Shown: positions 26,542 through 35,856, numbered from the stretch's first letter. The stretch is DNA of 50,797 bases from an uncultured Peptococcaceae bacterium (GCA_958417755.1 CATZDY010000004.1:1-50797), one strand, 5' to 3'. Made by a program: numbers and translations. Notes: a model not told the origin generated them from the letters alone.

Positions 26542-27222
26542 ATGCTATGGATGGTATTGGGAATTTTGTTGTTAGGAGTTGTATTGCTCCTTTGGGTACC
26601 TTTTTCCTTTATAGTGCGTTATCAAATGAATGGATTGAAAAGTTCCATATGGGTTGGGTTACAAATATTATCGCGTTTTGATTTTTGTTTGTGGAATACC
26701 TCTGCTCATATATTTACATATATAAAAGATTGGCTCACAAAAAAACAAAACAAAAAAAAGAACATAAATGCCAGTGAAAAAATGAAAGCCATTCCCATAT
26801 GGTCAATATACCAAAAATTGTTTCCTTGGAATTTTGTTCCCAAAGAAATTCATTCTATGGTGTCTTTTCTTTGTAGAAAAATGCAACTTGTTTTAGTCGA
26901 ATGGAAAACCATATTGGGTACTGGAAATCCGGCTAGCACAGGAATGCTCACAGGATTTTTGTGGAGCCTAAAAAGTGCTGGATTTGCCTTGTTGTTTCAA
27001 CATTGTGGGCAATGTCTTCGAAACCCCGTTTGGATGGTTGTTCCTGATTTTAATACAAGTAAATTTATCATGCACTTTACTTGTGTGGTAAGGGTTAGGA
27101 TGGGGTATTTGGCCTGGGTTGCCTTGCGTGTATTGATAACATTGTTTATTTCTTACTTGCATAAACAAAAAAGAAATAAAATGAAAAGCTTACAAACAAA
27201 GTTAGAAAAGGAAAAGCAATGA
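26542..27222 (+). CDS. DUF2953 family protein (YtfI-like)
   Basis: A 226-aa protein with an N-terminal membrane helix (MVLGILLLGVVLLLWVPFSF) and the DUF2953 core near the C terminus (TGMLTGFLWSLKSAG, VVPDF, FTCVVRVRMGYL). In many sporeformers it is the immediate neighbour of ytfJ/gerW, as here. Its biochemical role is not established. GGTGGAAG lies before the ATG. Confidence 0.75.
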   Translation: MLWMVLGILLLGVVLLLWVPFSFIVRYQMNGLKSSIWVGLQILSRFDFCLWNTSAHIFTYIKDWLTKKQNKKKNINASEKMKAIPIWSIYQKLFPWNFVPKEIHSMVSFLCRKMQLVLVEWKTILGTGNPASTGMLTGFLWSLKSAGFALLFQHCGQCLRNPVWMVVPDFNTSKFIMHFTCVVRVRMGYLAWVALRVLITLFISYLHKQKRNKMKSLQTKLEKEKQ

Positions 27223-27293
27223 GCTTATTGTCCTGATTTAAAATGAGATTGGCAGAAATAAGGAAACATGCAGGGTATGGCAGTATTCGTTCT

Positions 27294-27323
27294 GTATATT
27301 CCAAGGCTAAGCAGGTCATATTA
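27294..27323 (+). promoter_or_regulatory. Sigma-G/sigma-F-like promoter for gerW
   Basis: GTATA at 27294-27298, an 18-bp spacer and CATATTA at 27317-27323 match the forespore sigma-G consensus (gHATR, 17-18 bp, CATWHTA). It lies about 80 bp before the gerW start, as expected for a forespore gene. Confidence 0.5.
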
Positions 27324-27401
27324 TGATTACAAGCCTTAGAATTTTGGTGCTATAGCAAGCCCCAGAAATCATTGGTTAAAATGCCTTAAAGGGGGATAAA
27401 T

Positions 27402-27815
27402 ATGGCGGAGCATCCAATCGAAGGGCTGATGAAAACAGCCATGGAAAGTATTAAAGATATGGTGGATGTCAATACTGTGGTGGGAGATCCTGTGGAAACA
27501 CCAGATGGCACTACTATTATTCCTATCTCCAGGGTGGCCTGTGGTTTTGGTGCTGGAGGTGGAGAATTTGAGTCCAGAGAAGAAACCCGGGAAGAAGATT
27601 CTTCACCATGTTTTGGCGGGGGTAGTGGTGGAGGTGTATCCGTCCAACCAATGGGTTTTTTAGTGGTTGGGAATGGGCAAATTAGGCTGCTTCCAGTGGA
27701 TAACAAAGCTTTGTATGATAGGCTTTTGGATGTGGCGCCTCAGCTGCTTAACCAAATCAATGCTATGTGTCGCAAAGATAGTTCTGATATACCGGAACAG
27801 AATCAACAACAATAA
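27402..27815 (+). CDS. ytfJ: GerW family sporulation protein (YtfJ)
   Basis: A 137-aa protein with the YtfJ/GerW sequence: VDVNTVVGDPVETPDGTTII, ISRVACGFGAGGGEF, a glycine-rich CFGGGSGGGVSVQPMGFLVV and a C-terminal helix. In B. subtilis GerW is a forespore protein needed for normal germination. AAGGGGG precedes the ATG. It sits after DUF2953 and before spmA, forming a small sporulation group. Confidence 0.9.
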   Translation: MAEHPIEGLMKTAMESIKDMVDVNTVVGDPVETPDGTTIIPISRVACGFGAGGGEFESREETREEDSSPCFGGGSGGGVSVQPMGFLVVGNGQIRLLPVDNKALYDRLLDVAPQLLNQINAMCRKDSSDIPEQNQQQ

Positions 27816-27874
27816 AACATATTCTGAAAGAGATTTAGATTTGGTAGCATATATAAATATTTGTTTGACCATTG

Positions 27875-27912
27875 CCATAAATACCTATCCAAGGTATTTA
27901 TGGTTTTTTTAT
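27875..27912 (+). terminator. Strong intrinsic terminator after gerW
   Basis: CCATAAATACC (27875-27885) pairs with GGTATTTATGG (27893-27903) and is followed by seven T residues. Confidence 0.88.
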
Positions 27913-28054
27913 GTACAATGGGTTTATTTTTTTCTTGTGCCTGGATTCTTTTTTTGTTGGTAATAAAGGTTTATATTTCTAAAGAAAGGATTTCTTACAT
28001 ATAGTATCAATAAAGAAGTTGTGGTGTCATTTGGGTAAGAATGGGGGAAGAGCA

Positions 28055-28651
28055 TTGGTAAATTATGTTTGGCTATTGATGATGATTGGTGGAATTATTG
28101 CTGCCATTTATACTGGCAATGTCCAAGAGATAACCAAGGCTGCCATGGAAGGAGCCAATCAAGCTGTCAAAATATCTATAGGTTTGATTGCCATCATATC
28201 CTTTTGGTTGGGAATCATGAAACTGGCGGAAGCATCGGGTTTGGTGCGTATGTTGGCTAAATTGATGGGGCCAATTACCAGTCGTTTATTTCCAGAAATT
28301 CCCCGGGAGCATCCTGCCATGGCGGCCATTGTTATGAATGTTAGTGCCAATATGTTAGGATTAGGAAATGCCGCGACACCCATGGGATTGATTGCAATGC
28401 AAGAAATGCAAAAATTAAATATTGGAAATAAGGAAACCGCAACAAACTCCATGTGTACCTTTTTAGCTTTAAATACAGCATGTATCACCCTTATTCCTAC
28501 GACAATTATTGGCATAAGAGTATTACATGGTTCCAGTGATCCCACCATTATTGTAGGGGCTACCATATTGGCCACATCTTTTGGCATGCTGGTGGCTATA
28601 TTGGTGGATCGATTGATGCGGTGCTTATCTCGTAAACAATTGATTAGATAA
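28055..28651 (+). CDS. spmA: Spore maturation protein A
   Basis: A 198-aa membrane protein of the nucleoside-recognition (Gate) family. The characteristic SpmA pattern is present: a start equivalent to MVNYVWL, TKAAMEGANQAVKISIGLIA, FPEIPREHPAM, MNVSANMLGLGNAATPMGL and CTFLALNTACITLIPTTIIG. It contributes to spore-core dehydration. The TTG at 28055 is preferred over the TTG at 28019 because it gives the family N terminus and follows GGGGGAAG. The usual partner spmB is not downstream; a cobalamin riboswitch follows instead. Confidence 0.9.
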   Translation: MVNYVWLLMMIGGIIAAIYTGNVQEITKAAMEGANQAVKISIGLIAIISFWLGIMKLAEASGLVRMLAKLMGPITSRLFPEIPREHPAMAAIVMNVSANMLGLGNAATPMGLIAMQEMQKLNIGNKETATNSMCTFLALNTACITLIPTTIIGIRVLHGSSDPTIIVGATILATSFGMLVAILVDRLMRCLSRKQLIR

Positions 28652-28712
28652 ATATCAAATGAAATCCAGGCCTTTGAAAAAGAAATCTATTTTTAAAAAA
28701 AGTTATAGACTA

Positions 28713-28741
28713 TTGAAGATTCATATGCTAAAATATATATA
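28713..28741 (+). promoter_or_regulatory. Promoter for the cobalamin riboswitch transcript
   Basis: TTGAAG (28713-28718), a 17-bp spacer and TATATA (28736-28741) lie just upstream of the riboswitch P1 stem. Confidence 0.4.
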
Positions 28742-28755
28742 ACAAATGAATATGA

Positions 28756-28921
28756 ATGCGCAGGTGCTCTTTTTGAAGAGTTAAAGGGGAACCGGGTTAA
28801 ATTCCCGGACGGTCCGGCCACTGTGATTGGCGTAAGATTTTCCCAAATGTCACTGGATTTTGTATCTGGGAAGGCGAGGGAAGGAAGAAAAAGCCATAAG
28901 TCAGGAAACCAGCCTACGCAT
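28756..28921 (+). ncRNA. Cobalamin (B12) riboswitch aptamer
   Basis: The P1 stem pairs ATGCG (28756-28760) with CGCAT (28917-28921). Inside are the conserved core GGGGAACCGGG...CGGTCCGGCCACTGTG and the B12 box AGTCAGGAAACCAGCC (28900-28915, near the consensus rAGYCMGgAgaCCkGCc). Binding of adenosylcobalamin should favour the downstream terminator at 28989. Cobalamin riboswitches normally precede B12 biosynthesis or transport genes. The next gene here is sbcD, and the cbi operon starts 9 kb away. Confidence 0.9.
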
Positions 28922-28988
28922 GTTAAGCGTTCTACCTTCCAGGGAAAGGTTTTGCGGGAATTGATGTAAGTTCATGACGACAAATATC

Positions 28989-29019
28989 AAAACCGGCTTT
29001 CCAGCCGGTTTTTTATTTT
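28989..29019 (+). terminator. Riboswitch terminator 1 (expression platform)
   Basis: AAAACCGGCT (28989-28998) pairs with AGCCGGTTTT (29003-29012), with a TTCC loop, followed by TTATTTT. It is a strong intrinsic terminator 68 bp after the aptamer. Confidence 0.85.
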
Positions 29020-29050
29020 AAAAAGATTTCCCTCCTCTAAGGGAGCTCCG

Positions 29051-29078
29051 GGCAGGATATCACCTGCCTCTTTTTTTT
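29051..29078 (+). terminator. Second intrinsic terminator before sbcD
   Basis: GGCAGG (29051-29056) pairs with CCTGCC (29063-29068) and is followed by TCTTTTTTTT. It stands in series with the first, and the short stretch between the two terminators has no gene. Confidence 0.8.
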
Positions 29079-29202
29079 ACTTTGGATATTTTTATTGTAA
29101 AGTCATGTGAATATACCAATTACCAAGTAATGAATCCATGATAAGATAAGAATTGTAAACAAATGAGGTAACATAAGCATACAATTAGGGACAAGTAAGC
29201 GA

Positions 29203-30468
29203 ATGGATGTGATGAACTTGCGGTTTTTACATACATCTGATTGGCATTTAGGAAGATCCTTAGAAGGGCGAAGTCGTATAGGGGAGCAGGAAGCATTTGT
29301 TGAAGAAATAATCGAGATTGCCAATGATTATCAAGTAGATGCTATTCTATTGGCTGGAGATATTTTTGATGGAGTTAATCCACCGGCTATGGCGGAGCAA
29401 CTTTTTTATTATGCTTTGGACGGGTTGTCAGCAGGAGGAAAACGGGGTGTCGTGGTGATTGCTGGTAATCATGATAGCCCGGATCGTTTGATGGCAGCAA
29501 ACCCATTGGGACAAAGACAGGGGATTGCCTTGTTGGGAGGATTTGAGACAATACAAAATAAGGAAAAAAGCAATTCTTTGTTCTTACACAGTGGCCGATG
29601 TTGGTTAGAGATGGTTGCTCCTGCGGCAAATGAAACCGCTGTTTTATTGACTTTGCCATATCCTTCAGAGGCTCGGTTACAAGAATTGTTGACTGCTTCT
29701 TTGGATGATGAACAGGGGATGGCTCTGGCCTATTCTCAAAAAATTGAGACATTGTTAGGGCAATTGTCTTTTCATTTTAAGACTTCCTCTGTGAATATGA
29801 TTGTAAGCCATCTTTTGATGCTGGGAGGTATGACCAGTGATTCAGAACGCCCAATCTTTTCGGTGGGAGGGGCAAGTTTGGTTTCTCCTAAGGCTTTGCC
29901 TTTTGGCTCTCAATATGTGGCTTTGGGACATTTGCATCGTCCTCAATTCATAAGGACAGATTGCACTGTATGTCGATATAGTGGCTCCCCTTTAGCTTAT
30001 AGTTTTTCTGAAGCTGGGCAAGCAAAGTCTGTAACTATTGTGGATGTGAAGCCTGGTTTGCCAGCAAAAACCCAAGAAATATTTTTGAATGCTGGTAGAC
30101 CTTTGGCTAGGTGGCAAGCTTATGGGGGAATACCCCAGGTATATCATTGGTTAGAGGAAAGGAGAGATTCAAATGCTTGGATAGATTTGGAGATTTATTT
30201 GGATACTCCTTTAACCACGCAAGAGATTCAAGCATTGCGCAAATGCTGTGAGCGTTTTGTGGAGATAAGACCTGTTTATCCGAAGCTAGCCCCAGAGGAT
30301 GAGATTCATATTTCCCGTCAGAGTTTGACCCCGGAGCAATTGTTTATTCAATATTATGCTAGAAAGTTTTCTTGTGCACCGGATGAAAGACTCGTGGCCT
30401 TATTCATGGAACTCATGGGAGAACAAGAGGAAAAAAAGGATACGCTAGAACTGGGGGACAAGGCATGA
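29203..30468 (+). CDS. sbcD: SbcD: nuclease subunit of the SbcCD (Mre11-Rad50-like) complex
   Basis: A 421-aa Mre11-like phosphoesterase: FLHTSDWHLGRSLEG, LLAGDIFDG, VVIAGNHDSPDRL, MIVSHLLMLGG and ALGHLHRPQF carry the metal-binding residues. With SbcC it cleaves hairpins and protein-blocked DNA ends. The ATG at 29203 is used; an ATG at 29212 (MNLRFLHTSD) is a close alternative. The stop overlaps the sbcC start by 4 bp (ATGA). Confidence 0.94.
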   Translation: MDVMNLRFLHTSDWHLGRSLEGRSRIGEQEAFVEEIIEIANDYQVDAILLAGDIFDGVNPPAMAEQLFYYALDGLSAGGKRGVVVIAGNHDSPDRLMAANPLGQRQGIALLGGFETIQNKEKSNSLFLHSGRCWLEMVAPAANETAVLLTLPYPSEARLQELLTASLDDEQGMALAYSQKIETLLGQLSFHFKTSSVNMIVSHLLMLGGMTSDSERPIFSVGGASLVSPKALPFGSQYVALGHLHRPQFIRTDCTVCRYSGSPLAYSFSEAGQAKSVTIVDVKPGLPAKTQEIFLNAGRPLARWQAYGGIPQVYHWLEERRDSNAWIDLEIYLDTPLTTQEIQALRKCCERFVEIRPVYPKLAPEDEIHISRQSLTPEQLFIQYYARKFSCAPDERLVALFMELMGEQEEKKDTLELGDKA

Positions 30469-33400
30469 AGCCTCTTTTGCTTGCTATCGGGGGATTACAT
30501 AGTTTTAAAGATGTACAAGTGGTGGATTTTAAATCTTTAACTGAAACTGGTTTGTTTGGTATTTTTGGTCCTACAGGGAGCGGTAAATCCACCATATTGG
30601 ACGCCATTACCTTAGCCCTTTACGGCCAAGTGGCAAGGGCTGGAGCAAGAAACCAAGGCATCCTAAATCACGGTGAAGAACGGGTGTTTGTGGCCTTTAC
30701 CTTTCAGCTTTCCACCACATCAGGTGTAAAACAATATCGGGTGGAAAGGGTCTATCGACGCACAGGTTCCCACACTGTTTCTTTGTATCGAGCCCGTTTG
30801 GTGGTTATCGATGTTGCGGGAGAAACCGTCTTGGCGGAAAAGTCTGCTGTGACAGGAGCAGTGGAAGATTTATTGGGGTTATCCGGTGATGACTTTACCA
30901 GAGCAGTGGTCTTACCTCAAGGAAAATTTGCCGAGTTTTTATCTCTAAAGCCAAAAGAGCGCAGGCAAATGTTACAAAGAATCTTTAGTTTACAAGAATT
31001 TGGAGATTCCTTTGTGCAAAAGCTGAAAATTCGTTTAGATAAAACCAGAAGGCAACAAGAAAATTTATGGGGAGAACAAGAAGGTCTAGGGGATGCTTCT
31101 CATAAAGTGCTGGCTGAGATAAAGGAAAGTTTAAGCCATACAAAAAATTTATTTGTAGATGTAAAGAAAGAAAAAGATGTTTTAGAAAAATCATTTTCCC
31201 AAATCCAGCATGTTTGGCAGTTACAACAACAATTGATAGTAATTGAAGATGAATTGGAAGAATTAACAAAGTTACAGGGGAAAATGGAAGAACAAATGAA
31301 GAGATTGGCATTACATCAAAAAGCGCAGCAAGCTATGCCTTTTTTACATGAAGAAAAAAGGATGTTAGAAGCTTACCATAAGGCAAAAGAGAATTGGGTA
31401 ACAAGTGAAGAGGCCTATAAAAGGGTAGACATATTGGTTCAAAAGACAAAAACAGAGCAAGATTTTGTGATTGAGGCAAGGAAAAGAAAAGAGCCTTTGT
31501 TACTAGAACAAAAGACACAATTGATTCAAGCTGTACGCTATGAACAGGAATGCATTGCTTTACAAAAAAATCTAAAAGAAGTGCATGAAACTGAATGTGA
31601 TATTTTACGAAGAAAGGGACCTTTAGAAGAGCAAATCTCCCTTTTGGGGAATAAAAAAGCCAAATTGGAAAGAAAAATAGAGGTCCAAGGAAAGGTATTG
31701 CAGCATAGTAAAGTTGATGTCCAATATCGCCGTAAAGTATCTGCCATTGTAGAAGCTTTACAAGCATACCAAGATGCGCAAAAGAAAATAGATACTTTAA
31801 AATTCCAAATGCAAGAGAAAGAGCAATATGTTGACCGAGAAGAAGCAAAATATCTTACAGCAAAAGGATTTTTAGATCAATGGCAAAAAAATTTAGAGCA
31901 GTTACAGAAAAAAGAGCTGGAGTATTTGAATTCTGCCCCAGATACAGATACAGACATTCATCAAGCAGCCATATTGTTAGAAAAAAAGCGTTCTCATTTT
32001 AAGGAGCTTTGTTTGTGTCAACAGGAATGTAAAAAGGCTGAGCAAATGATGCAACATAATCAAGCTGTCTATGAGCAACAAAATGCCTTGGCTTTACGGG
32101 AAAAGCAGGCCTTAAAAGTGCGAAAGGAACATTGGGAAAAAGCCAAGGAAACCGTGGCAGCAGAGCAAAAGAGTATGGAAGAAGCCCTTTGGCAAACAAT
32201 ATCCAGGGATTTGGCTGCTGGGTTAAAATCAGGAGAGCCTTGTCCCATATGCGGGTCTTTGGTACATCCCCGACCATTTCAGGGAGATGAAGGCCATTTG
32301 AAAGTATCTCAAAGGGAAAAGAAACTGCAACAAGCAAAGGCATTGGAAAATAAAATGAGAGATGAATATGAAAAGATGCAAGTGAATGCTGCTGCTGCTT
32401 TGGCAAGGGCTGGAGGATTATGGGAAGCTTTACAAAAAGCAAAAGAAATATGGCAAGAAAAGCGTATGCAATACAAACAATTGGCAGAAATATGGCAGGA
32501 TTCTACTTTAGAAGAGTGTAAGGCTAAGTTGGAAAGTGAGGAAAAGAGATACAAAGAAAGAATGCAAGCTTTGGATGCATGGAAACAGAGAGGCAGTGAT
32601 ATACAACTAAAAAGACAAGAAGCGCAATTGCGTTGTAATGAAGCCCGTGTATCTGTAGCTCGGGCTGAGGAAGGATATAAAAACGCCCAAAATGGATTAT
32701 TGGAAAGCAAAGAAAAGGAAAAAGCAATACAAATTGAATTGAAGCAGAAATTTGTTGTATTAGAGAATATGCGAGGGGAGGTTGAGATAAGATCCATTAT
32801 GAAAGAGCAACAAAGGATTGAATTGTTGGATCTTCGTTATGGAAAATGGCTGGAGAAGAGAAATATTACAGAAAAAGAAGGGATAAATCTTAGCAAGCAA
32901 TTATCTTTTTATATTCAAAAAAGAGATATGATATTGCAAGAGCTGGCTCAAGTAAAAATGCAGGAGGAAAAAATAAAACAAAGGTTGGACATTTGGCAAC
33001 AAGAAATATATACCATTACTTTGGGGAATTCGGCCAGTAAGGCAATGCAAGATGTGGAACAACAGCTTATGGTTTTAAGAAACGCAGAGAACCAGACAGT
33101 GGAGAGGTCTTCTAAGGCTGTATTGCAAAAGGGTGAGGCTGCGAAGGAGTTGGCTGTGAACAGGCAAGCTTATACTTTGGCAAAGGAGAATTTAAATCTT
33201 GTCCAAGAACAACTAAAGCAAGTATTAGAACAAACAGGTTTTTCAAATGAAGAAGAGGTTTTGAGGGGTTTTTTAGCTCCTGGGGATCAAGAGCACCAGC
33301 TATACAAGGAGATAGAATCCTATCAAGAGCAAAAAAGAGCAACAGAACAAAGAAAAAAGTGGCTGACGGATCAATTGCAGGGGAGAGTATTGACGGCAGA

Positions 33401-34070
33401 GGCATGGCAAGCATGGCAAAACAAAGTATTAGCGGCGCAACAAAAGTATGAACAGGTTTTGCAAGAACAAGGTGCTGTAGAAAAAGAATATGAAAAAGTC
33501 TTATCCAATCATATGCGTTGGAGAAAAATAGAAAAGAATCTGAAAAAAATAAAAGAAGATTTACACGATCTAGAGTTATTGGAAAAATTATTTCGAGGCA
33601 ATGCCTTTGTTGAATATTTGGCTGAAGAACAGCTTGCTTCTGTGGCCCGGGACGCTTCCGTTCGGTTAGGTAAAATGACGCATTACCGGTATGCCTTGGA
33701 AGTTGATTCTGAAGGCGGTTTTATTGTACGAGATGATGGAAATGGAGGGGTGAAAAGGCCTGTAAGTACTCTTTCGGGAGGAGAGATATTTGTTACATCT
33801 TTATCCTTGGCCTTGGCCTTATCCGCACAAATTCAATTGAAAGGTTGTTATCCTTTGGAGTTTTTCTTTTTAGACGAGGGATTTGGAACCTTGGATCCAG
33901 AGTTATTGGAAGCAGTCATTACTTCTTTGGAGCAATTACGCCAGGAGAATCTTACCATTGGCGTAATCAGCCATGTAGCTCATTTGAAAAATCGCATGCC
34001 TCGGCGTTTGCTCGTTCAGCCAGCAGGTCTTGCTGGGGAAGGCAGCAGGTTATATTTTGAAATGAGTTAA
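30465..34070 (+). CDS. sbcC: SbcC: SMC-like ATPase subunit of SbcCD
   Basis: A 1201-aa Rad50/SMC-like protein. Walker A is GPTGSGKST near residue 36. The Q-loop/lobe segment VVLPQGKFAEFL is followed by two long coiled-coil arms. The zinc hook CPICG lies near residue 595. The C-terminal signature STLSGGEIFVTSLSLALALS and Walker B FFFLDEGFGTLD complete the head. It holds DNA ends and regulates the SbcD nuclease. It is coupled to sbcD by a 4-bp overlap. Confidence 0.94.
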   Translation: MKPLLLAIGGLHSFKDVQVVDFKSLTETGLFGIFGPTGSGKSTILDAITLALYGQVARAGARNQGILNHGEERVFVAFTFQLSTTSGVKQYRVERVYRRTGSHTVSLYRARLVVIDVAGETVLAEKSAVTGAVEDLLGLSGDDFTRAVVLPQGKFAEFLSLKPKERRQMLQRIFSLQEFGDSFVQKLKIRLDKTRRQQENLWGEQEGLGDASHKVLAEIKESLSHTKNLFVDVKKEKDVLEKSFSQIQHVWQLQQQLIVIEDELEELTKLQGKMEEQMKRLALHQKAQQAMPFLHEEKRMLEAYHKAKENWVTSEEAYKRVDILVQKTKTEQDFVIEARKRKEPLLLEQKTQLIQAVRYEQECIALQKNLKEVHETECDILRRKGPLEEQISLLGNKKAKLERKIEVQGKVLQHSKVDVQYRRKVSAIVEALQAYQDAQKKIDTLKFQMQEKEQYVDREEAKYLTAKGFLDQWQKNLEQLQKKELEYLNSAPDTDTDIHQAAILLEKKRSHFKELCLCQQECKKAEQMMQHNQAVYEQQNALALREKQALKVRKEHWEKAKETVAAEQKSMEEALWQTISRDLAAGLKSGEPCPICGSLVHPRPFQGDEGHLKVSQREKKLQQAKALENKMRDEYEKMQVNAAAALARAGGLWEALQKAKEIWQEKRMQYKQLAEIWQDSTLEECKAKLESEEKRYKERMQALDAWKQRGSDIQLKRQEAQLRCNEARVSVARAEEGYKNAQNGLLESKEKEKAIQIELKQKFVVLENMRGEVEIRSIMKEQQRIELLDLRYGKWLEKRNITEKEGINLSKQLSFYIQKRDMILQELAQVKMQEEKIKQRLDIWQQEIYTITLGNSASKAMQDVEQQLMVLRNAENQTVERSSKAVLQKGEAAKELAVNRQAYTLAKENLNLVQEQLKQVLEQTGFSNEEEVLRGFLAPGDQEHQLYKEIESYQEQKRATEQRKKWLTDQLQGRVLTAEAWQAWQNKVLAAQQKYEQVLQEQGAVEKEYEKVLSNHMRWRKIEKNLKKIKEDLHDLELLEKLFRGNAFVEYLAEEQLASVARDASVRLGKMTHYRYALEVDSEGGFIVRDDGNGGVKRPVSTLSGGEIFVTSLSLALALSAQIQLKGCYPLEFFFLDEGFGTLDPELLEAVITSLEQLRQENLTIGVISHVAHLKNRMPRRLLVQPAGLAGEGSRLYFEMS

Positions 34071-34111
34071 AAAAACAGCCTTGAGTCCTATTAGGGATAC
34101 CCAAGGCTGTT
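34069..34111 (-). terminator. Terminator for gap, reaching the sbcC stop
   Basis: AACAGCCTTG (34074-34083) pairs with CAAGGCTGTT (34102-34111). An A-run at 34069-34075 forms the U-tract on the minus strand. It may also slow transcription from sbcC. Confidence 0.75.
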
Positions 34112-34130
34112 AAGAATAAGTAAAAAAGAA

Positions 34131-35141
34131 TTACAGGCCTTTTGATTGTAGATAAAGGGCTGTATCTATCACACGATTGGAATAACCCCATTCATTGTCA
34201 TACCAAGAGAGTACTTTGACCATATTACCTTCCATGACCATGGTAGATAAAGCATCTATGGTGGAGGAATGGGGATTGCCATTGTAGTCTATGGATACCA
34301 AGGGAGCTTCTGTATAATCCATAATGCCTTTGAGTTCTCCCTCAGCTGCTGCTTTTAATGCTGCGTTTACTTCCTCGGCAGTGGTATCTTTGGCTAAGGT
34401 GGCAACTAGGTCGACCACAGAGACATTGGCAGTGGGTACGCGCATGGCCATACCATTTAGTTTCCCTTTTAATTCTGGCAATACCAAAGATACAGCTTTG
34501 GCAGCACCAGTGGTAGTGGGAATGATGGACATGCCAGCTGCTCTGGCTCTCCGCAAATCTTTGTGGGGTAAATCTAAAATCTGTTGGTCATTGGTATAAG
34601 CATGGATTGTGGTCATCATACCTTTTACAATGCCAAACTTTTGATGCAATACCTTAGCAAAAGGTGCCAAACAATTGGTGGTACAAGAGGCGCAGGATAT
34701 CACTTGATGAAGGTTAGGATTATAAGCATCTTGGTTTACTCCCATAACGATGGTGATATCTTCATTTTTAGCTGGAGCGGAGATAAGCACTTTTTTTACG
34801 CTACCTTGCAGATGTGCTGCAGCTTTTTCTTTATCAGTAAAGCGCCCAGTGGATTCAATGACAATGGAAACATCCAAGTCCTTCCAAGGAATATTAGCAG
34901 GTTCTTTTTCGGCAAACACTTTAACAGCTTTGTTGTCAACTGTAAAGCCATCAGCAGTGGCAGTTACTTCAGCGGGTAAGACTCCATGTACAGAGTCATA
35001 TTTTAATAAATGAGCTAATGTGGCGGCATTGGTTAAGTCATTGACTGCCACAACTTCGATTTCGGTGGGATATTTCATGGCAGCTCTGTATACACAGCGA
35101 CCAATACGACCAAATCCATTGATTCCAATCTTTAATGTCAT
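34131..35141 (-). CDS. gap: Glyceraldehyde-3-phosphate dehydrogenase, type I
   Basis: A 336-aa GAPDH. The NAD-binding start is KIGINGFGRIGRCVYRAA, the catalytic cysteine lies in SCASCTTNCLAP, the catalytic His region is MMTTIHAYTNDQ, and SWYDNEWGYSNRV ends the catalytic domain. It converts glyceraldehyde-3-phosphate to 1,3-bisphosphoglycerate in glycolysis and gluconeogenesis. The start at 35141 is eight bases after AAAGGAG on the minus strand; an in-frame ATG at 35186 would add 15 atypical residues. It is a single-gene unit; pgk and tpi are not adjacent. Confidence 0.96.
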   Translation of the reverse strand: MTLKIGINGFGRIGRCVYRAAMKYPTEIEVVAVNDLTNAATLAHLLKYDSVHGVLPAEVTATADGFTVDNKAVKVFAEKEPANIPWKDLDVSIVIESTGRFTDKEKAAAHLQGSVKKVLISAPAKNEDITIVMGVNQDAYNPNLHQVISCASCTTNCLAPFAKVLHQKFGIVKGMMTTIHAYTNDQQILDLPHKDLRRARAAGMSIIPTTTGAAKAVSLVLPELKGKLNGMAMRVPTANVSVVDLVATLAKDTTAEEVNAALKAAAEGELKGIMDYTEAPLVSIDYNGNPHSSTIDALSTMVMEGNMVKVLSWYDNEWGYSNRVIDTALYLQSKGL

Positions 35142-35856
35142 GTAAAGCACTCCTTTATTGTTTAAATGTATTGCTATTGGGGTCATCCAGACAAAACTGT
35201 TAGGAACTTTCTTTGCTTATTATTGTTCTCTGGAATCATGATTTTAAACAAATCATCATTGTATAAAATCATATTTTTAGTAATTTTTTCTTCCAGTGTG
35301 TTCCCTCACTATTTTTGCCATCATTTTCAGGTGAAATTGTAACATAAAAATGGCCTTATTTCAATCAATAGTACCTCCTATATTTTAATTTGTATGACCT
35401 ATATTGGGTAAATCATGTAAGATATTTTCCTTATAAAGGGTGAGAGAATGGTATAGAAAAAGTAGGCGTGTTTGTTTATAATTTTAGTATTGGATTTTTT
35501 AAGAATATTAACTGTAAGGGGAAATTTTTAGGTATATAATTTAAATAAGTAAGGCAGGCTTGTATGATGAAGTGCTGGAAGTAAAAATAAGATTATTTTA
35601 TAAAAAATTTTGGTTGATATGATGGAAATAAGGAAAGCATAGCATTGATTTCTATTGCAATACTTCTTTCACACAAATAAAATGAATATTTTTTTACAAA
35701 ATTTTATGGCGCTAAAAAATTGAAATAATCCTTTGGTTATTTAAAATAATAAGCATTGGACTATCTTTGTGTCAAAATAAAGCTGAATGTGGCAGGCAGG
35801 AAAATAAACATTCATCAAGAATACCTGATAACTGGCTACATAGGGGTGGTGAAACC
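35142..35856. other. Long AT-rich intergenic region
   Basis: About 715 bp between divergent gap and the isochorismatase gene hold no credible coding sequence, tRNA or riboswitch. Reading frames are short and broken, and base composition is visibly more AT-rich than the flanking genes. It must contain the gap promoter (minus) and the promoter of the long dnaD-dnaC-cbi run (plus); a TATAAT at 35535-35540 has no good -35 partner. Confidence 0.6.

Noticed and set aside
27998..28005. CATATAGT as a sigma-E -10 box for spmA
   Set aside because: No -35 element lies at the required 12-14 bp spacing.
28974..29021. A 15-codon ATG frame overlapping the riboswitch terminator, as a possible leader peptide
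   Set aside because: It has no ribosome binding site, and its residues are dictated by the terminator hairpin; most likely chance.
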